Assembly (NCBI GenBank): GCA_017302355.1
Contig: JAFLDQ010000026.1
Location: 1 to 30,373 of the forward strand
DNA length: 30,373 bases
Reading direction: 5' to 3'
From: Dechloromonas sp.
GTDB lineage: Bacteria > Pseudomonadota > Gammaproteobacteria > Burkholderiales > Rhodocyclaceae
Both the position numbers and the translations under genes were made by a program. The notes under the pieces were generated by a model. It saw only the letters and a program-made list of their open reading frames with translations, was not told the origin of the DNA and searched no databases. The stretch's first letter is position 1. Each line of letters starts with the position of its first letter. Shown here in pieces: positions 14,854-22,908 of the stretch.

Positions 14854-14888
14854 TAGTATCTACTAGATTTCCGAAACGGATCATAGTA
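14854..14888. promoter_or_regulatory. TAGTA/TACTA palindrome cluster upstream of the response regulator
   Basis: TAGTA-TC-TACTA (14854-14865) is a perfect palindrome, and a further TAGTA lies at 14884-14888. Between them TCCG-AAA-CGGA (14870-14880) is another palindrome, so 14861-14888 is a near-symmetric dyad. It overlaps an AT-rich segment with a possible -10 (TATAAA). A binding site for the adjacent regulator is plausible but unproven. Confidence 0.4.
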
Positions 14889-14933
14889 TAAATGTACCAC
14901 TTTTCAAATCCAGGATGCTTTCAGCAATCAATC

Positions 14934-15614
14934 ATGACAAATCATCAAGACAGGCCGATCCGCGTCATGCTGGTCAGCGATCTCCCGATCGAACTCTGGG
15001 GACTCGAAAAACTCGTGCAGGGCACGGGTCCGGAAATCGAACTGGCCGGTACGGCGGTCAACTGCGGTGACGCCGCGCGGATCATCTACGAGACGCCGGT
15101 CAATGTCATCGTGGTCGACCTCGATGGCGAGATCGGGATCGATGCGATCGCCGAACTGTGCTCCCTGTCGCCGGCGCGCGTGCTCGTGCTGACCGCTTCG
15201 CGCGACGTCTCGGTGCACGACGGGGCGATCCTGGCCGGCGCGCGTGGGGTGCTGACCAAGGGCGAGCCGGTCGCAGCGCTGCTCACGGCCATCGAAAAGA
15301 TCGATGAGGGCGAATTCTGGATCGACGGCGCCGCAACCGGCCGGATCTTCTTCCATCTCGCCCAACGGCGGAAGGCCGAGTACGAGACCCCCGACCAGAT
15401 CCGGATTGCCAGCCTGACCAGGCGCGAGCGACAGACGATCGCCGAGATCACCCGGGATGCCTCGGCCGGCGGCAGGCTGATCGCCGAACGCCTCAACATC
15501 AGCGAAAACACGCTGCGCAATCACCTCAACTCGATCTACGGCAAGCTCGGCCTGTCCAGCCGCCTCGAGCTGTTCGCCTTCGCCAAGCTGCACGCGATCA
15601 CCGGCAACGCCTGA
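14934..15614 (+). CDS. NarL/FixJ-type response regulator with LuxR DNA-binding domain
   Basis: A 226-residue cytoplasmic two-component regulator. The receiver domain (about 8-125) has the phosphorylation site D62 (IVVDLD), T88 (VLTAS) and K109 (LTKGEP). The acidic pocket has only D16, since the usual first aspartate is S15. The LuxR helix-turn-helix is at about 160-220 (LTRRERQTIAEI; NISENTLRNHLNSIYGKLGL). No histidine kinase is adjacent, so it is an orphan here. The ATG at 14934 begins the family-like sequence; an ATG at 14892 is possible and neither has a clear ribosome binding site. Downstream on the same strand, after 142 bp, is the YeeE/YedE gene, a possible target. Confidence 0.88.
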   Translation: MTNHQDRPIRVMLVSDLPIELWGLEKLVQGTGPEIELAGTAVNCGDAARIIYETPVNVIVVDLDGEIGIDAIAELCSLSPARVLVLTASRDVSVHDGAILAGARGVLTKGEPVAALLTAIEKIDEGEFWIDGAATGRIFFHLAQRRKAEYETPDQIRIASLTRRERQTIAEITRDASAGGRLIAERLNISENTLRNHLNSIYGKLGLSSRLELFAFAKLHAITGNA

Positions 15615-15645
15615 CGACGCCCGCGCCACGGGCTCTCATGCCATC

Positions 15646-15668
15646 CCGCCGGCGGAGTGCCCCGGCGG
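15646..15668 (+). other. GC-rich inverted repeat after the response regulator
   Basis: CCGCCGG (15646-15652) and CCGGCGG (15662-15668) form a perfect 7-bp inverted repeat with a 9-nt loop, 32 bp past the stop codon. No uridine tract follows, so it is at best a weak or Rho-assisted terminator. Confidence 0.3.
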
Positions 15669-15756
15669 ACGATGACGATTGACTGTCCATCCATTCCCCG
15701 GAGATACTTGCCGAACTCGACTTCAACTTCCGATCCAGGTTCGCAAGGGGGGTGGC

Positions 15757-16860
15757 ATGGATGAGTCCGTAAATCTGGCCGCCCGGGTCGTCTGGGGCGG
15801 CTTCGCGTTGGGGCTGGTTCTCGGCTTTGTCGCCGCAAGGACCAATTTCTGCATCATGGGCGCCATTTCCGACGTGATCAACATGGAGCACTGGGGCCGC
15901 GCGCGCATGTGGCTGCTGGCCATGGCCGTCGCCATGACCGGCGCCAACCTGCTCCACTACTTCGCCCTGATCGACCTGACCAGGTCGTTCTACCAGCGGC
16001 CGCTGCTGCCCTGGCTGTCGATGCTGCTCGGCGGCACGCTGTTTGGTATCGGCATGACCATCGCCGGCGGCTGCGCCAACAAGAATCTGCTGCGCCTGGG
16101 CGGCGGCAGCGTGCGCTCGCTCGTCGTGCTGGTCTTCCTCGCCATCTCGGCCTACATGACGATCAAGGGCCTGTTCGGCCAGTGGCGCGCAAGCTACCTC
16201 GACCCCGTCGCCCTCGACCTCGCGAGCCTCGGCCTGCGCAGCCAGAGTCTCGCCGAACTCCTGTCCAGGCTCACCGGAATGCCGGCAAATTCGGCATTGC
16301 TTGCCGCAACCGGCGCCGTGGTCGTCGCGCTGCTGATCTTCGTGCTCAAGGACAAGGATTTCCGCGTCAGTGGCGAACAAATGGCCGGCGGCGCGATTCT
16401 CGGTTTGCTGGTAACGGCCGGCTGGTATCTTTCGGGTCACATCGGCTTTGCCGAGGATGCCGACACGCTGGAGATGACCTATTTCGCAACCAACTCCCGG
16501 ACCATCGAGTCCCTGAGCTTTGTCGCGCCGGCCGCCTACAGCCTGGAGTTGCTGATGCTGTGGACCGACCAGTCGCTGCGCATGACCTTCGGCATCGCCA
16601 CCGCGGCCGGCGTCGTCCTCGGTTCGTTCATCCATGCCGTCACCTCCCGCCGGTTCCATTGGGAGGGATTCGCCTCTCTCGAGGATCTGCGCAATCAACT
16701 CCTGGGCGGCATCCTCATGGGCTTCGGCGGCGTGCTGGCCATGGGCTGCACGATCGGCCAGGGCCTGAGCGGCATCTCGACACTCGCCCTGGGTTCGTTC
16801 ATCAGCGTCGCCGGCATCGTCGTTGGTTCGGTGGCGGCGATGAAGTGGCAGGAACGCTGA
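15757..16860 (+). CDS. YeeE/YedE (TsuA-like) sulfur compound transporter
   Basis: A 367-residue inner-membrane protein with about 9-10 membrane helices. The family includes TsuA, which takes up thiosulfate through a relay of conserved cysteines. Three cysteines in matching contexts are visible: C32 (ARTNFCIMGAISDV), C106 (GMTIAGGCANKN) and C331 (LAMGCTIGQGLSG). GGGSVRS (115-121) is also typical. The start at 15757 has a GGGGGG ribosome binding site 5 nt upstream; the longer frame from 15679 is unlikely. No TsuB/TusA-type sulfurtransferase lies alongside, but a thioredoxin-like protein is encoded convergently just downstream. The substrate (thiosulfate or another reduced sulfur species) is inferred from the family. 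Confidence 0.9.
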   Translation: MDESVNLAARVVWGGFALGLVLGFVAARTNFCIMGAISDVINMEHWGRARMWLLAMAVAMTGANLLHYFALIDLTRSFYQRPLLPWLSMLLGGTLFGIGMTIAGGCANKNLLRLGGGSVRSLVVLVFLAISAYMTIKGLFGQWRASYLDPVALDLASLGLRSQSLAELLSRLTGMPANSALLAATGAVVVALLIFVLKDKDFRVSGEQMAGGAILGLLVTAGWYLSGHIGFAEDADTLEMTYFATNSRTIESLSFVAPAAYSLELLMLWTDQSLRMTFGIATAAGVVLGSFIHAVTSRRFHWEGFASLEDLRNQLLGGILMGFGGVLAMGCTIGQGLSGISTLALGSFISVAGIVVGSVAAMKWQER

Positions 16861-16955
16861 GCGCCGCCGCCGATTCCTGACCACCACCGCGAGCGGCCGG
16901 CAGCGCCTGGCGGCTTTCCTGCATCGATTCGCTGGTCATTCGCCGCGGCGCATGC

Positions 16956-17279
16956 TCACGCACCGGCGATCTGCCGCAGCGCAGCGCGGATTTCCCCGGC
17001 GTCTCCCGGCCGGACCAGGCGCGCCACTTCCTGGCCATGAGCCATGAAGATCAGTGTCGGCCACAACTTGACGCGAAATGAACGGCCCAACGGACGTCCC
17101 GGCCCGTCCTCGACCTTGAGGTGGCGCAGCGCCGGATAATCGTTGAAGGCACTTTCGATCAGCGGCTGCGCCGCCATGCAGTGGCCGCACCACGCCGTCC
17201 CGAATTCGATCACCAGCGGTGCGGCAAGCGCATCGATTTCGCCGCGGGCGGGCTGGTTCTCCTCGTAGTTCCCGTTCAT
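16956..17279 (-). CDS. Thioredoxin-like protein
   Basis: A 107-residue single-domain thioredoxin-fold protein without a signal peptide. The active site is WCGHC (C31, C34) in GTAWCGHCMAAQPLIESAF, and the cis-proline is P73 in WPTLIF. It would reduce disulfides in the cytoplasm. The central residue pair GH, rather than GP, makes it a divergent thioredoxin with an expectedly higher redox potential. The ATG at 17279 has GGAGGGG upstream; the longer frame to 17399 is not used. It lies between the YeeE gene (convergent) and tRNA-Thr. A tie to sulfur metabolism is possible from position only. Confidence 0.88.
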   Translation of the reverse strand: MNGNYEENQPARGEIDALAAPLVIEFGTAWCGHCMAAQPLIESAFNDYPALRHLKVEDGPGRPLGRSFRVKLWPTLIFMAHGQEVARLVRPGDAGEIRAALRQIAGA

Positions 17280-17351
17280 TTGCCAATCCCCTCCGCAGGC
17301 AACAATCCTTGCCCGCCCGCCGCCCATCCGCCACCCTGCAATCCGTCGGCG

Positions 17352-17390
17352 AAAAAATCCCGGAACGTCAGGAATGACTGCAATCCGGGA
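17352..17390 (-). terminator. Intrinsic terminator of tRNA-Thr(CGU)
   Basis: On the minus strand TCCCGGA and TCCGGGA form a 7-bp outer stem, with an inner GTCA/TGAC stem, followed by six T (17352-17357). It lies 28 bp past the tRNA and would end its transcript, just before the thioredoxin gene. Confidence 0.8.
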
Positions 17391-17418
17391 CTTCAACAAA
17401 AGACAGGAGAAATTCGGG

Positions 17419-17494
<76 letters not shown>

Positions 17495-17507
17495 GGCTCA
17501 GCGTAGA

Positions 17508-17537
17508 ATTATATCTTTCGCAAGCGCTTTCAGGCAA
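17508..17537 (-). promoter_or_regulatory. Promoter of tRNA-Thr(CGU)
   Basis: TATAAT (17513 to 17508, minus strand) lies 18 nt after TTGCCT (17537 to 17532). The predicted start near 17501 is seven bases before the tRNA. It sits in the 55-bp gap shared with murJ. Confidence 0.65.
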
Positions 17538-17549
17538 CGCCGGCAATCC

Positions 17550-19097
17550 ATGAATCTTCTCCGCGCCCTGGCGACGGTCAGCAGCATGACGCTGCTCTCG
17601 CGAATTCTCGGGTTCGTTCGCGATTTCGTCGTCGCCCGTACCTTTGGCGCCGGCCTGGCCACCGATGCCTTCTTCGTCGCCTTCAAGCTGCCCAACCTGC
17701 TGCGCCGGATGTTCGCCGAAGGGGCCTTTTCGCAAGCCTTCGTGCCGATTCTTGGCGAATACAAGAACCAGCGCGGCGAGCGGGAAACGCTGCTGCTGAT
17801 CGACCATGTCACCAGCATTCTCGCCCTGGTCCTGTTCGCGGTTACCGCCATCGGCGTCGCCGCGGCGCCGCTGCTCGTCTGGATGTCGGCGCCGGGCTTC
17901 GCCGCCGATGCCGGCAAGTTCGAACTGACCATCCAGCTGACCCGCATCACCTTTCCCTACATCTTCTTCATGTCGCTGGTCGCGCTGGCCGGCGGCATCC
18001 TGAACACGATGAGCCGCTTTGCGCTGCCCGCGTTCACGCCGGTGTTGCTCAACGTCGTCTTCATCGTCATGGCGCTGTTCGCCGCGCCGTACTTCGACCC
18101 GCCCGTTCTCGCGCTGGCCTGGGCGGTCTTCCTCGGCGGCGTGGTTCAACTGGCGGTCCAGATTCCGGCGCTGCGCCGCGTCGCCATGCTGCCGCGCCCG
18201 TCGCTGAACTGGCAGGCCGCCTGGCAGGATCCCGGCGTGCGCCGCATCCTGGCGCTGATGGGGCCGGCAGTGCTCGGCGTTTCCGTGTCGCAGATCAGCC
18301 TGTTGATCAACACCATCTTCGCCTCGTTCCTGAAGACCGGCAGCGTCTCCTGGCTCTACTACGCCGACCGCCTGATGGAATTTCCCTCCGGCATGCTCGG
18401 CGCCGCCCTCGGCACCATCCTGCTGCCGTCGCTCTCGAGGTACCACGCCAGCGCCAACCACCGTGAATACTCGAACCTGCTCGACTGGGGCCTGCGCCTG
18501 ACCCTGCTGCTCGCCGCCCCGGCCGCGCTGGCGCTCGCCGTACTCGCCGTGCCCCTGATCGCGACGCTGTTCCACCACGGCGCCTTCACCGGCGACGACG
18601 TCTTCCAGACTCGCCAGGCGCTGGTCGCCTACAGCATCGGCCTGGTCGGACTGATCCTGGTCAAGGTGCTGGCGCCGGGCTTCTACGCCCGCCAGAACGT
18701 CAGGACCCCGGTAAAGATCGGGTTGATCACGCTCGTCGCCACGCAGGCGATGAACCTCGCCTTCATCGGCTGGCTGCAGCACGCCGGGCTGGCGCTGTCG
18801 ATCGGCCTGGCCGCCTGCCTCAACGCCGCGCTGCTCTATCGCGGCCTGCGCCGGCACGACGTCTATCGTCCGCAACCCGGCTGGATGGCCTTCTCGCTCA
18901 AGCTGCTGGCGGCGCTCGCGATCATGGGCGGCGCGCTGTGGCTGGCCAGCGGCGGCGACGCGGCGTGGCTCGCCTATCCGCTGCCCGAGCGGCTGATCCG
19001 CCTCGGTCTGCTGGTGGGGCTTGGCGTGATCGCCTATTTCGCTACACTATGGGTTCTCGGCTTTCGCCTGAGCGACTTCAAGCGGCGCGCCGCCTAA
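17550..19097 (+). CDS. murJ: Lipid II flippase MurJ (MviN)
   Basis: A 515-residue inner-membrane protein of the MOP exporter superfamily with about 14 helices, flipping lipid II across the membrane for peptidoglycan synthesis. The N-terminal region ([20 protein letters not shown], then [20 protein letters not shown] and SQAFVPIL) is diagnostic, with the conserved arginines that line the cavity. The central [20 protein letters not shown] is also typical. Length is normal. The start ATG at 17550 begins right before the first helix; its ribosome binding site is weak. The PEBP gene follows after 18 bp, so the two are probably co-transcribed. Confidence 0.96.
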   Translation: MNLLRALATVSSMTLLSRILGFVRDFVVARTFGAGLATDAFFVAFKLPNLLRRMFAEGAFSQAFVPILGEYKNQRGERETLLLIDHVTSILALVLFAVTAIGVAAAPLLVWMSAPGFAADAGKFELTIQLTRITFPYIFFMSLVALAGGILNTMSRFALPAFTPVLLNVVFIVMALFAAPYFDPPVLALAWAVFLGGVVQLAVQIPALRRVAMLPRPSLNWQAAWQDPGVRRILALMGPAVLGVSVSQISLLINTIFASFLKTGSVSWLYYADRLMEFPSGMLGAALGTILLPSLSRYHASANHREYSNLLDWGLRLTLLLAAPAALALAVLAVPLIATLFHHGAFTGDDVFQTRQALVAYSIGLVGLILVKVLAPGFYARQNVRTPVKIGLITLVATQAMNLAFIGWLQHAGLALSIGLAACLNAALLYRGLRRHDVYRPQPGWMAFSLKLLAALAIMGGALWLASGGDAAWLAYPLPERLIRLGLLVGLGVIAYFATLWVLGFRLSDFKRRAA

Positions 19098-19115
19098 CCG
19101 GAGGAGAACCATTCG

Positions 19116-19745
19116 ATGAAACTGACCAGCACCAGCCTTGCCGACGGGCAGAAAATCCCCGGCGCCCTCGCCTTCTGCATTCCCGACGCCGATCACCACG
19201 TCTGCCTGGGCAAGAACCTCAACCCGCAACTGGCATGGTCCGACGTCCCCGCCGGCACCCGCTCGTTCGCGATCATCTGCCACGATCCCGACGTGCCGAG
19301 CAAGGGCGACGACGTCAATCAGGAGGGGCGCAGCGTTCCCGCCTCGCTGCCGCGCGTCGATTTCTTCCACTGGGTGCTGATCGACCTGCCTGCCGCGGTC
19401 AACGCCGTCCACGAGGGCGAATTCTCGGACGACGTGACCCCGCGCGGCAAGCCCGGCCCGCAGGCCGCCCACGGCGCGCGCCAGGGCGTCAACAACTTCA
19501 CCGACTGGTTCGCCGGCGACAACGACATGCGCGGCGACTACCACGGATACGACGGCCCCTGCCCGCCGTGGAACGACGAGATCATTCACCGCTACGTATT
19601 CACCGTCTACGCGCTGGACGTCGAGCAGCTGCCGCTCGCCGGCAGGTTCGGCGGCCCGGAAGTGCGCGCCGCGATCGCCGGCCATGTGCTGGCCGAGGCG
19701 AGCCTGACCGGCACCTACACGCTCAACCCGAAACTCGGCGCCTGA
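19116..19745 (+). CDS. YbhB/YbcL family (PEBP / Raf kinase inhibitor-like) protein
   Basis: A 209-residue protein of the phosphatidylethanolamine-binding protein fold, with no signal peptide. Typical features are NLNPQLAWSDVPAGTRSFAI, then CHDPDVPSKGDD (the conserved DPDxP ligand-pocket motif), FFHWVLIDLP and the C-terminal GHVLAEASLTGTYTL. It is somewhat longer than E. coli YbhB (158 residues) because of insertions around 65-80 and 110-150. The bacterial function is not settled. A good ribosome binding site (GGAGGAG) precedes the ATG. It follows murJ on the same strand and ends before a strong bidirectional terminator. Confidence 0.88.
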   Translation: MKLTSTSLADGQKIPGALAFCIPDADHHVCLGKNLNPQLAWSDVPAGTRSFAIICHDPDVPSKGDDVNQEGRSVPASLPRVDFFHWVLIDLPAAVNAVHEGEFSDDVTPRGKPGPQAAHGARQGVNNFTDWFAGDNDMRGDYHGYDGPCPPWNDEIIHRYVFTVYALDVEQLPLAGRFGGPEVRAAIAGHVLAEASLTGTYTLNPKLGA

Positions 19746-19763
19746 AGCGTTCCCCCACCAGAA

Positions 19764-19793
19764 AAAAGGCCATGCACCGCCGCATGGCCTTTT
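19764..19793. terminator. Bidirectional intrinsic terminator
   Basis: AAAAGGCCATGC and GCATGGCCTTTT form a perfect 12-bp stem with a 6-nt loop, flanked by A-rich sequence on the left and T-rich on the right. It lies between the convergent PEBP and binding-protein genes and can serve both. Confidence 0.9.
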
Positions 19794-19811
19794 CTTCTTG
19801 CGCAACTTCCG

Positions 19812-20771
19812 CTAGTTCACCGGCTTGTCGTTCGGGTTGGCGATCGCCGCCTTGAGCTTTTCCGACATCGGCATCTGCAGGTTGATGCCATCCGGCGGAA
19901 TCGGGTTCATGAACCACTTGTCGTAGAGCCTCGCCAGTTCGCCACTCCGCATCAGGTCAACCAGCACTTCGTCGACGAACTTCTTGAACTGCGGATCGTC
20001 GCGCGGCAGGACCAGTCCGTAGGGCTCGCTCGCCAGCGTCTCGTCGAGGAACGCAAATCTGTCCCTGAGCGGAGACCCCGCGCGTTGCGCCGCGATGATC
20101 GCATCGTCGCCGACATAGGCGTCCGCCTTGCCCGCGTTCATCAGCGCCATCGATTCGGCATGGCTGTTCCCGGCCACGTAATCGATATTGAGGTTGCGGG
20201 CAAAGGCCTGCTGCTTGATCAGGCGGTCGGCGGTGGTCCCCAGCGTGGTGACCACGCGCCTGCCGTTGAGGTCGCCGAGCGAGCGGATGCCCTTGTCCTT
20301 GTTGACCATGATCCTGACGTCGGCAACGTAGAAGGTATTGCTGAACGCCGCCAGCTTCTGACGGGCGACGGTGTTGCTCGTCGACCCGCAGTCCATCGTG
20401 GCGATGCCGACCTTGACCATCATGATCCGCGTATTGGCCGGCATCGTCACCGGCCGCACCTCGATCTTCTGGCCGATCCTTTTTTCCAGGGCGTCGACGA
20501 CTTTCAGGCAAATATCCCAGGAATACCCGGCAAAGGAGTCGCGCCCGTTGACCTCGGCGGCGGGAATGACATAGGAGAAGGGCCTGGCGGCTTCGCGATG
20601 CCCGAGGTAGATCACCCGCTCGCCGGCGATCCGGCCCAGCGTCTGGCCGGCGCCCGCGCCGGCCTGCGCCGCCGCCGGGTTGGCCGCGAACAGCAAGGCA
20701 GCGAGCAACGGCGTCGCCGCGGAAAGTCTGTGCATGATCTGGCGTAAGGTAGTCATGATCGGCCTCTTCAT
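19812..20771 (-). CDS. Periplasmic amino-acid-type (GltI-like) solute-binding protein, orphan
   Basis: A 319-residue secreted binding protein of SBP family 3. A signal peptide with a hydrophobic core at about 20-30 ends near NPAAAQAG. The mature part has GYSWDICLKVVDALEKRIG, MDCGSTSNT (glutamate/aspartate-binding GltI type), LGDLNGRRVVTTLGTTADRL and DAYVGDDAIIAAQR. It would bind an acidic or polar amino acid, but no permease or ATPase gene is present. Its ATG overlaps the TolC-like stop codon (ATGA), so it is translationally coupled to an outer-membrane secretion protein. That suggests sensing or accessory use rather than ordinary transport. An ATG at 20756 is an alternative start. Confidence 0.88.
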   Translation of the reverse strand: MKRPIMTTLRQIMHRLSAATPLLAALLFAANPAAAQAGAGAGQTLGRIAGERVIYLGHREAARPFSYVIPAAEVNGRDSFAGYSWDICLKVVDALEKRIGQKIEVRPVTMPANTRIMMVKVGIATMDCGSTSNTVARQKLAAFSNTFYVADVRIMVNKDKGIRSLGDLNGRRVVTTLGTTADRLIKQQAFARNLNIDYVAGNSHAESMALMNAGKADAYVGDDAIIAAQRAGSPLRDRFAFLDETLASEPYGLVLPRDDPQFKKFVDEVLVDLMRSGELARLYDKWFMNPIPPDGINLQMPMSEKLKAAIANPNDKPVN

Positions 20772-22675
20772 TTCTTGACCGTCGGCGCCGACTTTTCGCG
20801 GCTGATCAGCCAGCCGGCGCCGACCTTGACGAAATCGAGCGTCTTGCGGGTCGTCTCGCGGCGCAGGTCGTCATTGGCGTCCTGCGTGAATTCCGCCGTC
20901 GCCCGATCGAGCCCGGTGACGCGAACCTTCAGGTTGTGCACGCCGGCCGGCACGTTGCCGGCCTGCGCGAAGCGTTCCTTCTGGCGCGCCGCCCATTCGC
21001 CGCGGCTGATGCCGCCGTCCGGCGCGAAGTCGGGTGCGTAGAGCTTCTCGTAGCCGGCAAAGTCCTTGCGGGCGACGAGCGCCGCCCAGATCTTGATCTG
21101 GTTGGCAACCTCGGCCTGCGGGCCGCTCGCGGCATCGAGGCCGCTTTGCGGGATCGGCGCACCTTGCGGCGTCACGACGGACGGGCCCGATGCCGCGAAG
21201 CCGGGGCGGTTGCTGTCGAGCAGGGCAAGCGCCCGCGCATTGAGCGCATCGCGGTCGATGGCGGTCGCCCTGACCGGTTCGGCCACGCAGGATTCGCTGG
21301 CCGCGACCGTCGACAGATCGTCCGGATCGGGTGCTTCGAGCTCGCTCCGCTTGAGCCCGAGGACATCGCTGAGAACGCCCATGCCGGCATAGGTGCGGAG
21401 ATAGGCCAGGGTCAGGTCGGTGTCGGCATTGACCGCCGCGCGCCTGGCGGAGAGGAGTTCGTTCTCGGTATCGAGGAGGTCGAGCAGGGTGCGCTGGCCG
21501 ACGTTGAACTGGTCGCGGTAAGCGTCGCGGGTCTTTTCGACGAGGCTGACCTGGAGGTTGAGAAACGATACCTGATCGCGCAGGCGCTGGACGTCGTTGT
21601 AGGCGATCGAAAGCGTCTGCCGGGTGTCGCGGCAGGCCTTTTCGCGCAGGTCGACGGCGAGGTTGCGGCGCTCCGTGTATTGCCGTTCGCGGGCGCGGTC
21701 CGAACCGCCGTTGAACAGGTTGTAGGTCACCACCACCTCGGCCACGTTGTTGACGCGGTCGCCGATGACGTTCAGCGTGTTCTCGGAGTTGTCGGCGCGG
21801 GCCCGGAAATCGACGCGGGGAAAGTAGGCGGCGCGGCGCACGGCGATGTCGTATTCGGCCGCCTCGATGTTCTCCTGGGCGGCCAGGACGGCCGGGTTCT
21901 CCTTGAACATCTTTTCCAGCGCCGCCTTCTGGCTGGCCGGCATCGCCCGGCCGATCAGCGCCGGCGGGAAAGCGACGCGCTGGGGAGCCTCGTTCACGAT
22001 GCGCTGGTGACGCGCGGTGACGTCATGCAGGTTGGCCGTCTCGATCGTCAGGTTGACCTCGGCGAGCGCCAGGCGGCTGGCCGCCTGTTCGAGATCGACG
22101 CGGCGGCCGACGCCGGACTGGGTGCGGCGCAGCAGCTGTTCAAAGGTGGCGCGGTGCTGGACGTAGTTGTCTTCGGCGAGATCGACGAGGAAGCGGTAGC
22201 GCAGCACGTCGAGGTAGGCGCGGCCCGCTTCGAGGGCGACATTGTCGATCGCCTCGAGCAGCTCGTAGTAGCGCACCAGCTGGGCCTTGTTCAGGCGCTT
22301 GACTTCGTTGCGCGTGGCGAAGCCGTCGAACAGCATCTGGTTGAGGCTGACCAGCCAGCCGGTGCGATTGTAGTAACCCTCGTTGTAGGTTTTCGAACCG
22401 CTGAACACCGGCTCCTTGATGTATTCGCGGCCGGCCCCGGCCACCACATCGACGCGCGGCAGGTAGCCGCCGAAGGCGACGCCGACCTCCTCGACCGAAG
22501 CCCTGAAGTTGTGGTACTTGGCATTGACTTCGGGGTTATTGACGATCGCCTTCTGGGCGACATCACGCAGTTGCACGAAGCTCGCGTCACCTTCCGGCGC
22601 AGCGGGCCCGGCGGCCAGTCCGGTGAGCGGAAAGGCGGCCAACAGCAGGGTGGACAGGATTCTCTTGGTTCTCAT
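20768..22675 (-). CDS. TolC-family outer-membrane protein with C-terminal NTF2-like domain
   Basis: A 635-residue secreted protein. A signal peptide (MRTKRILSTLLLAAFPLTGL) precedes the two OEP/TolC repeats (about 30-445), recognisable by LFDGFATRNEV, PRVDFRARADNSEN, TYNLFNGGSDRARE and GQRTLLDLLDTENELLSARR. This fits the AggA/LapE type, which exports RTX adhesins with a type I system. After a Pro/Ala-rich linker, about 522-630 form an NTF2/SnoaL-like domain (WAALVARKDFAGYEKLYAP ... TLDFVKVGAGWLISREK), similar to the Cds6-type C-terminus. TolC proteins are usually about 430-480 residues, so this is a fusion. The ATG at 22675 fits a TATAAT at 22712-22707 and the signal peptide. No ABC or HlyD partner is visible in the window. 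Confidence 0.9.
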   Translation of the reverse strand: MRTKRILSTLLLAAFPLTGLAAGPAAPEGDASFVQLRDVAQKAIVNNPEVNAKYHNFRASVEEVGVAFGGYLPRVDVVAGAGREYIKEPVFSGSKTYNEGYYNRTGWLVSLNQMLFDGFATRNEVKRLNKAQLVRYYELLEAIDNVALEAGRAYLDVLRYRFLVDLAEDNYVQHRATFEQLLRRTQSGVGRRVDLEQAASRLALAEVNLTIETANLHDVTARHQRIVNEAPQRVAFPPALIGRAMPASQKAALEKMFKENPAVLAAQENIEAAEYDIAVRRAAYFPRVDFRARADNSENTLNVIGDRVNNVAEVVVTYNLFNGGSDRARERQYTERRNLAVDLREKACRDTRQTLSIAYNDVQRLRDQVSFLNLQVSLVEKTRDAYRDQFNVGQRTLLDLLDTENELLSARRAAVNADTDLTLAYLRTYAGMGVLSDVLGLKRSELEAPDPDDLSTVAASESCVAEPVRATAIDRDALNARALALLDSNRPGFAASGPSVVTPQGAPIPQSGLDAASGPQAEVANQIKIWAALVARKDFAGYEKLYAPDFAPDGGISRGEWAARQKERFAQAGNVPAGVHNLKVRVTGLDRATAEFTQDANDDLRRETTRKTLDFVKVGAGWLISREKSAPTVKK

Positions 22676-22706
22676 TGGCGGGCGCTTGGTGAATGGATTT
22701 CGGTGG

Positions 22707-22712
22707 ATTATA
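22707..22712 (-). promoter_or_regulatory. -10 element of the TolC/binding-protein operon
   Basis: A perfect TATAAT on the minus strand predicts a start near 22700, 25 nt before the ATG at 22675. The -35 region is weak. The promoter position argues against the longer open frame starting at 22750. Confidence 0.5.
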
Positions 22713-22908
22713 GCGACAGGCCGTCCCGCCACATGTGAAAAAGTTGGCACGGATCATTGATAACGTTGCACAATCGATGCTATCCGGTCACCTCGCCGCA
22801 ACATTTTTTCGGTAAATTCGCGGCCTGCGGGATCTGCCCGCCGGTTTGGCGGCAGCATCTGGCAGGCATCATTCGCAGATCGTCCCTTCATTTTCATCCG
22901 GCAAATCC

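Noticed and set aside
20936..22738. A 600-codon plus-strand open frame opposite the TolC gene
   Set aside because: Shadow; the minus strand has a signal peptide and TolC motifs.
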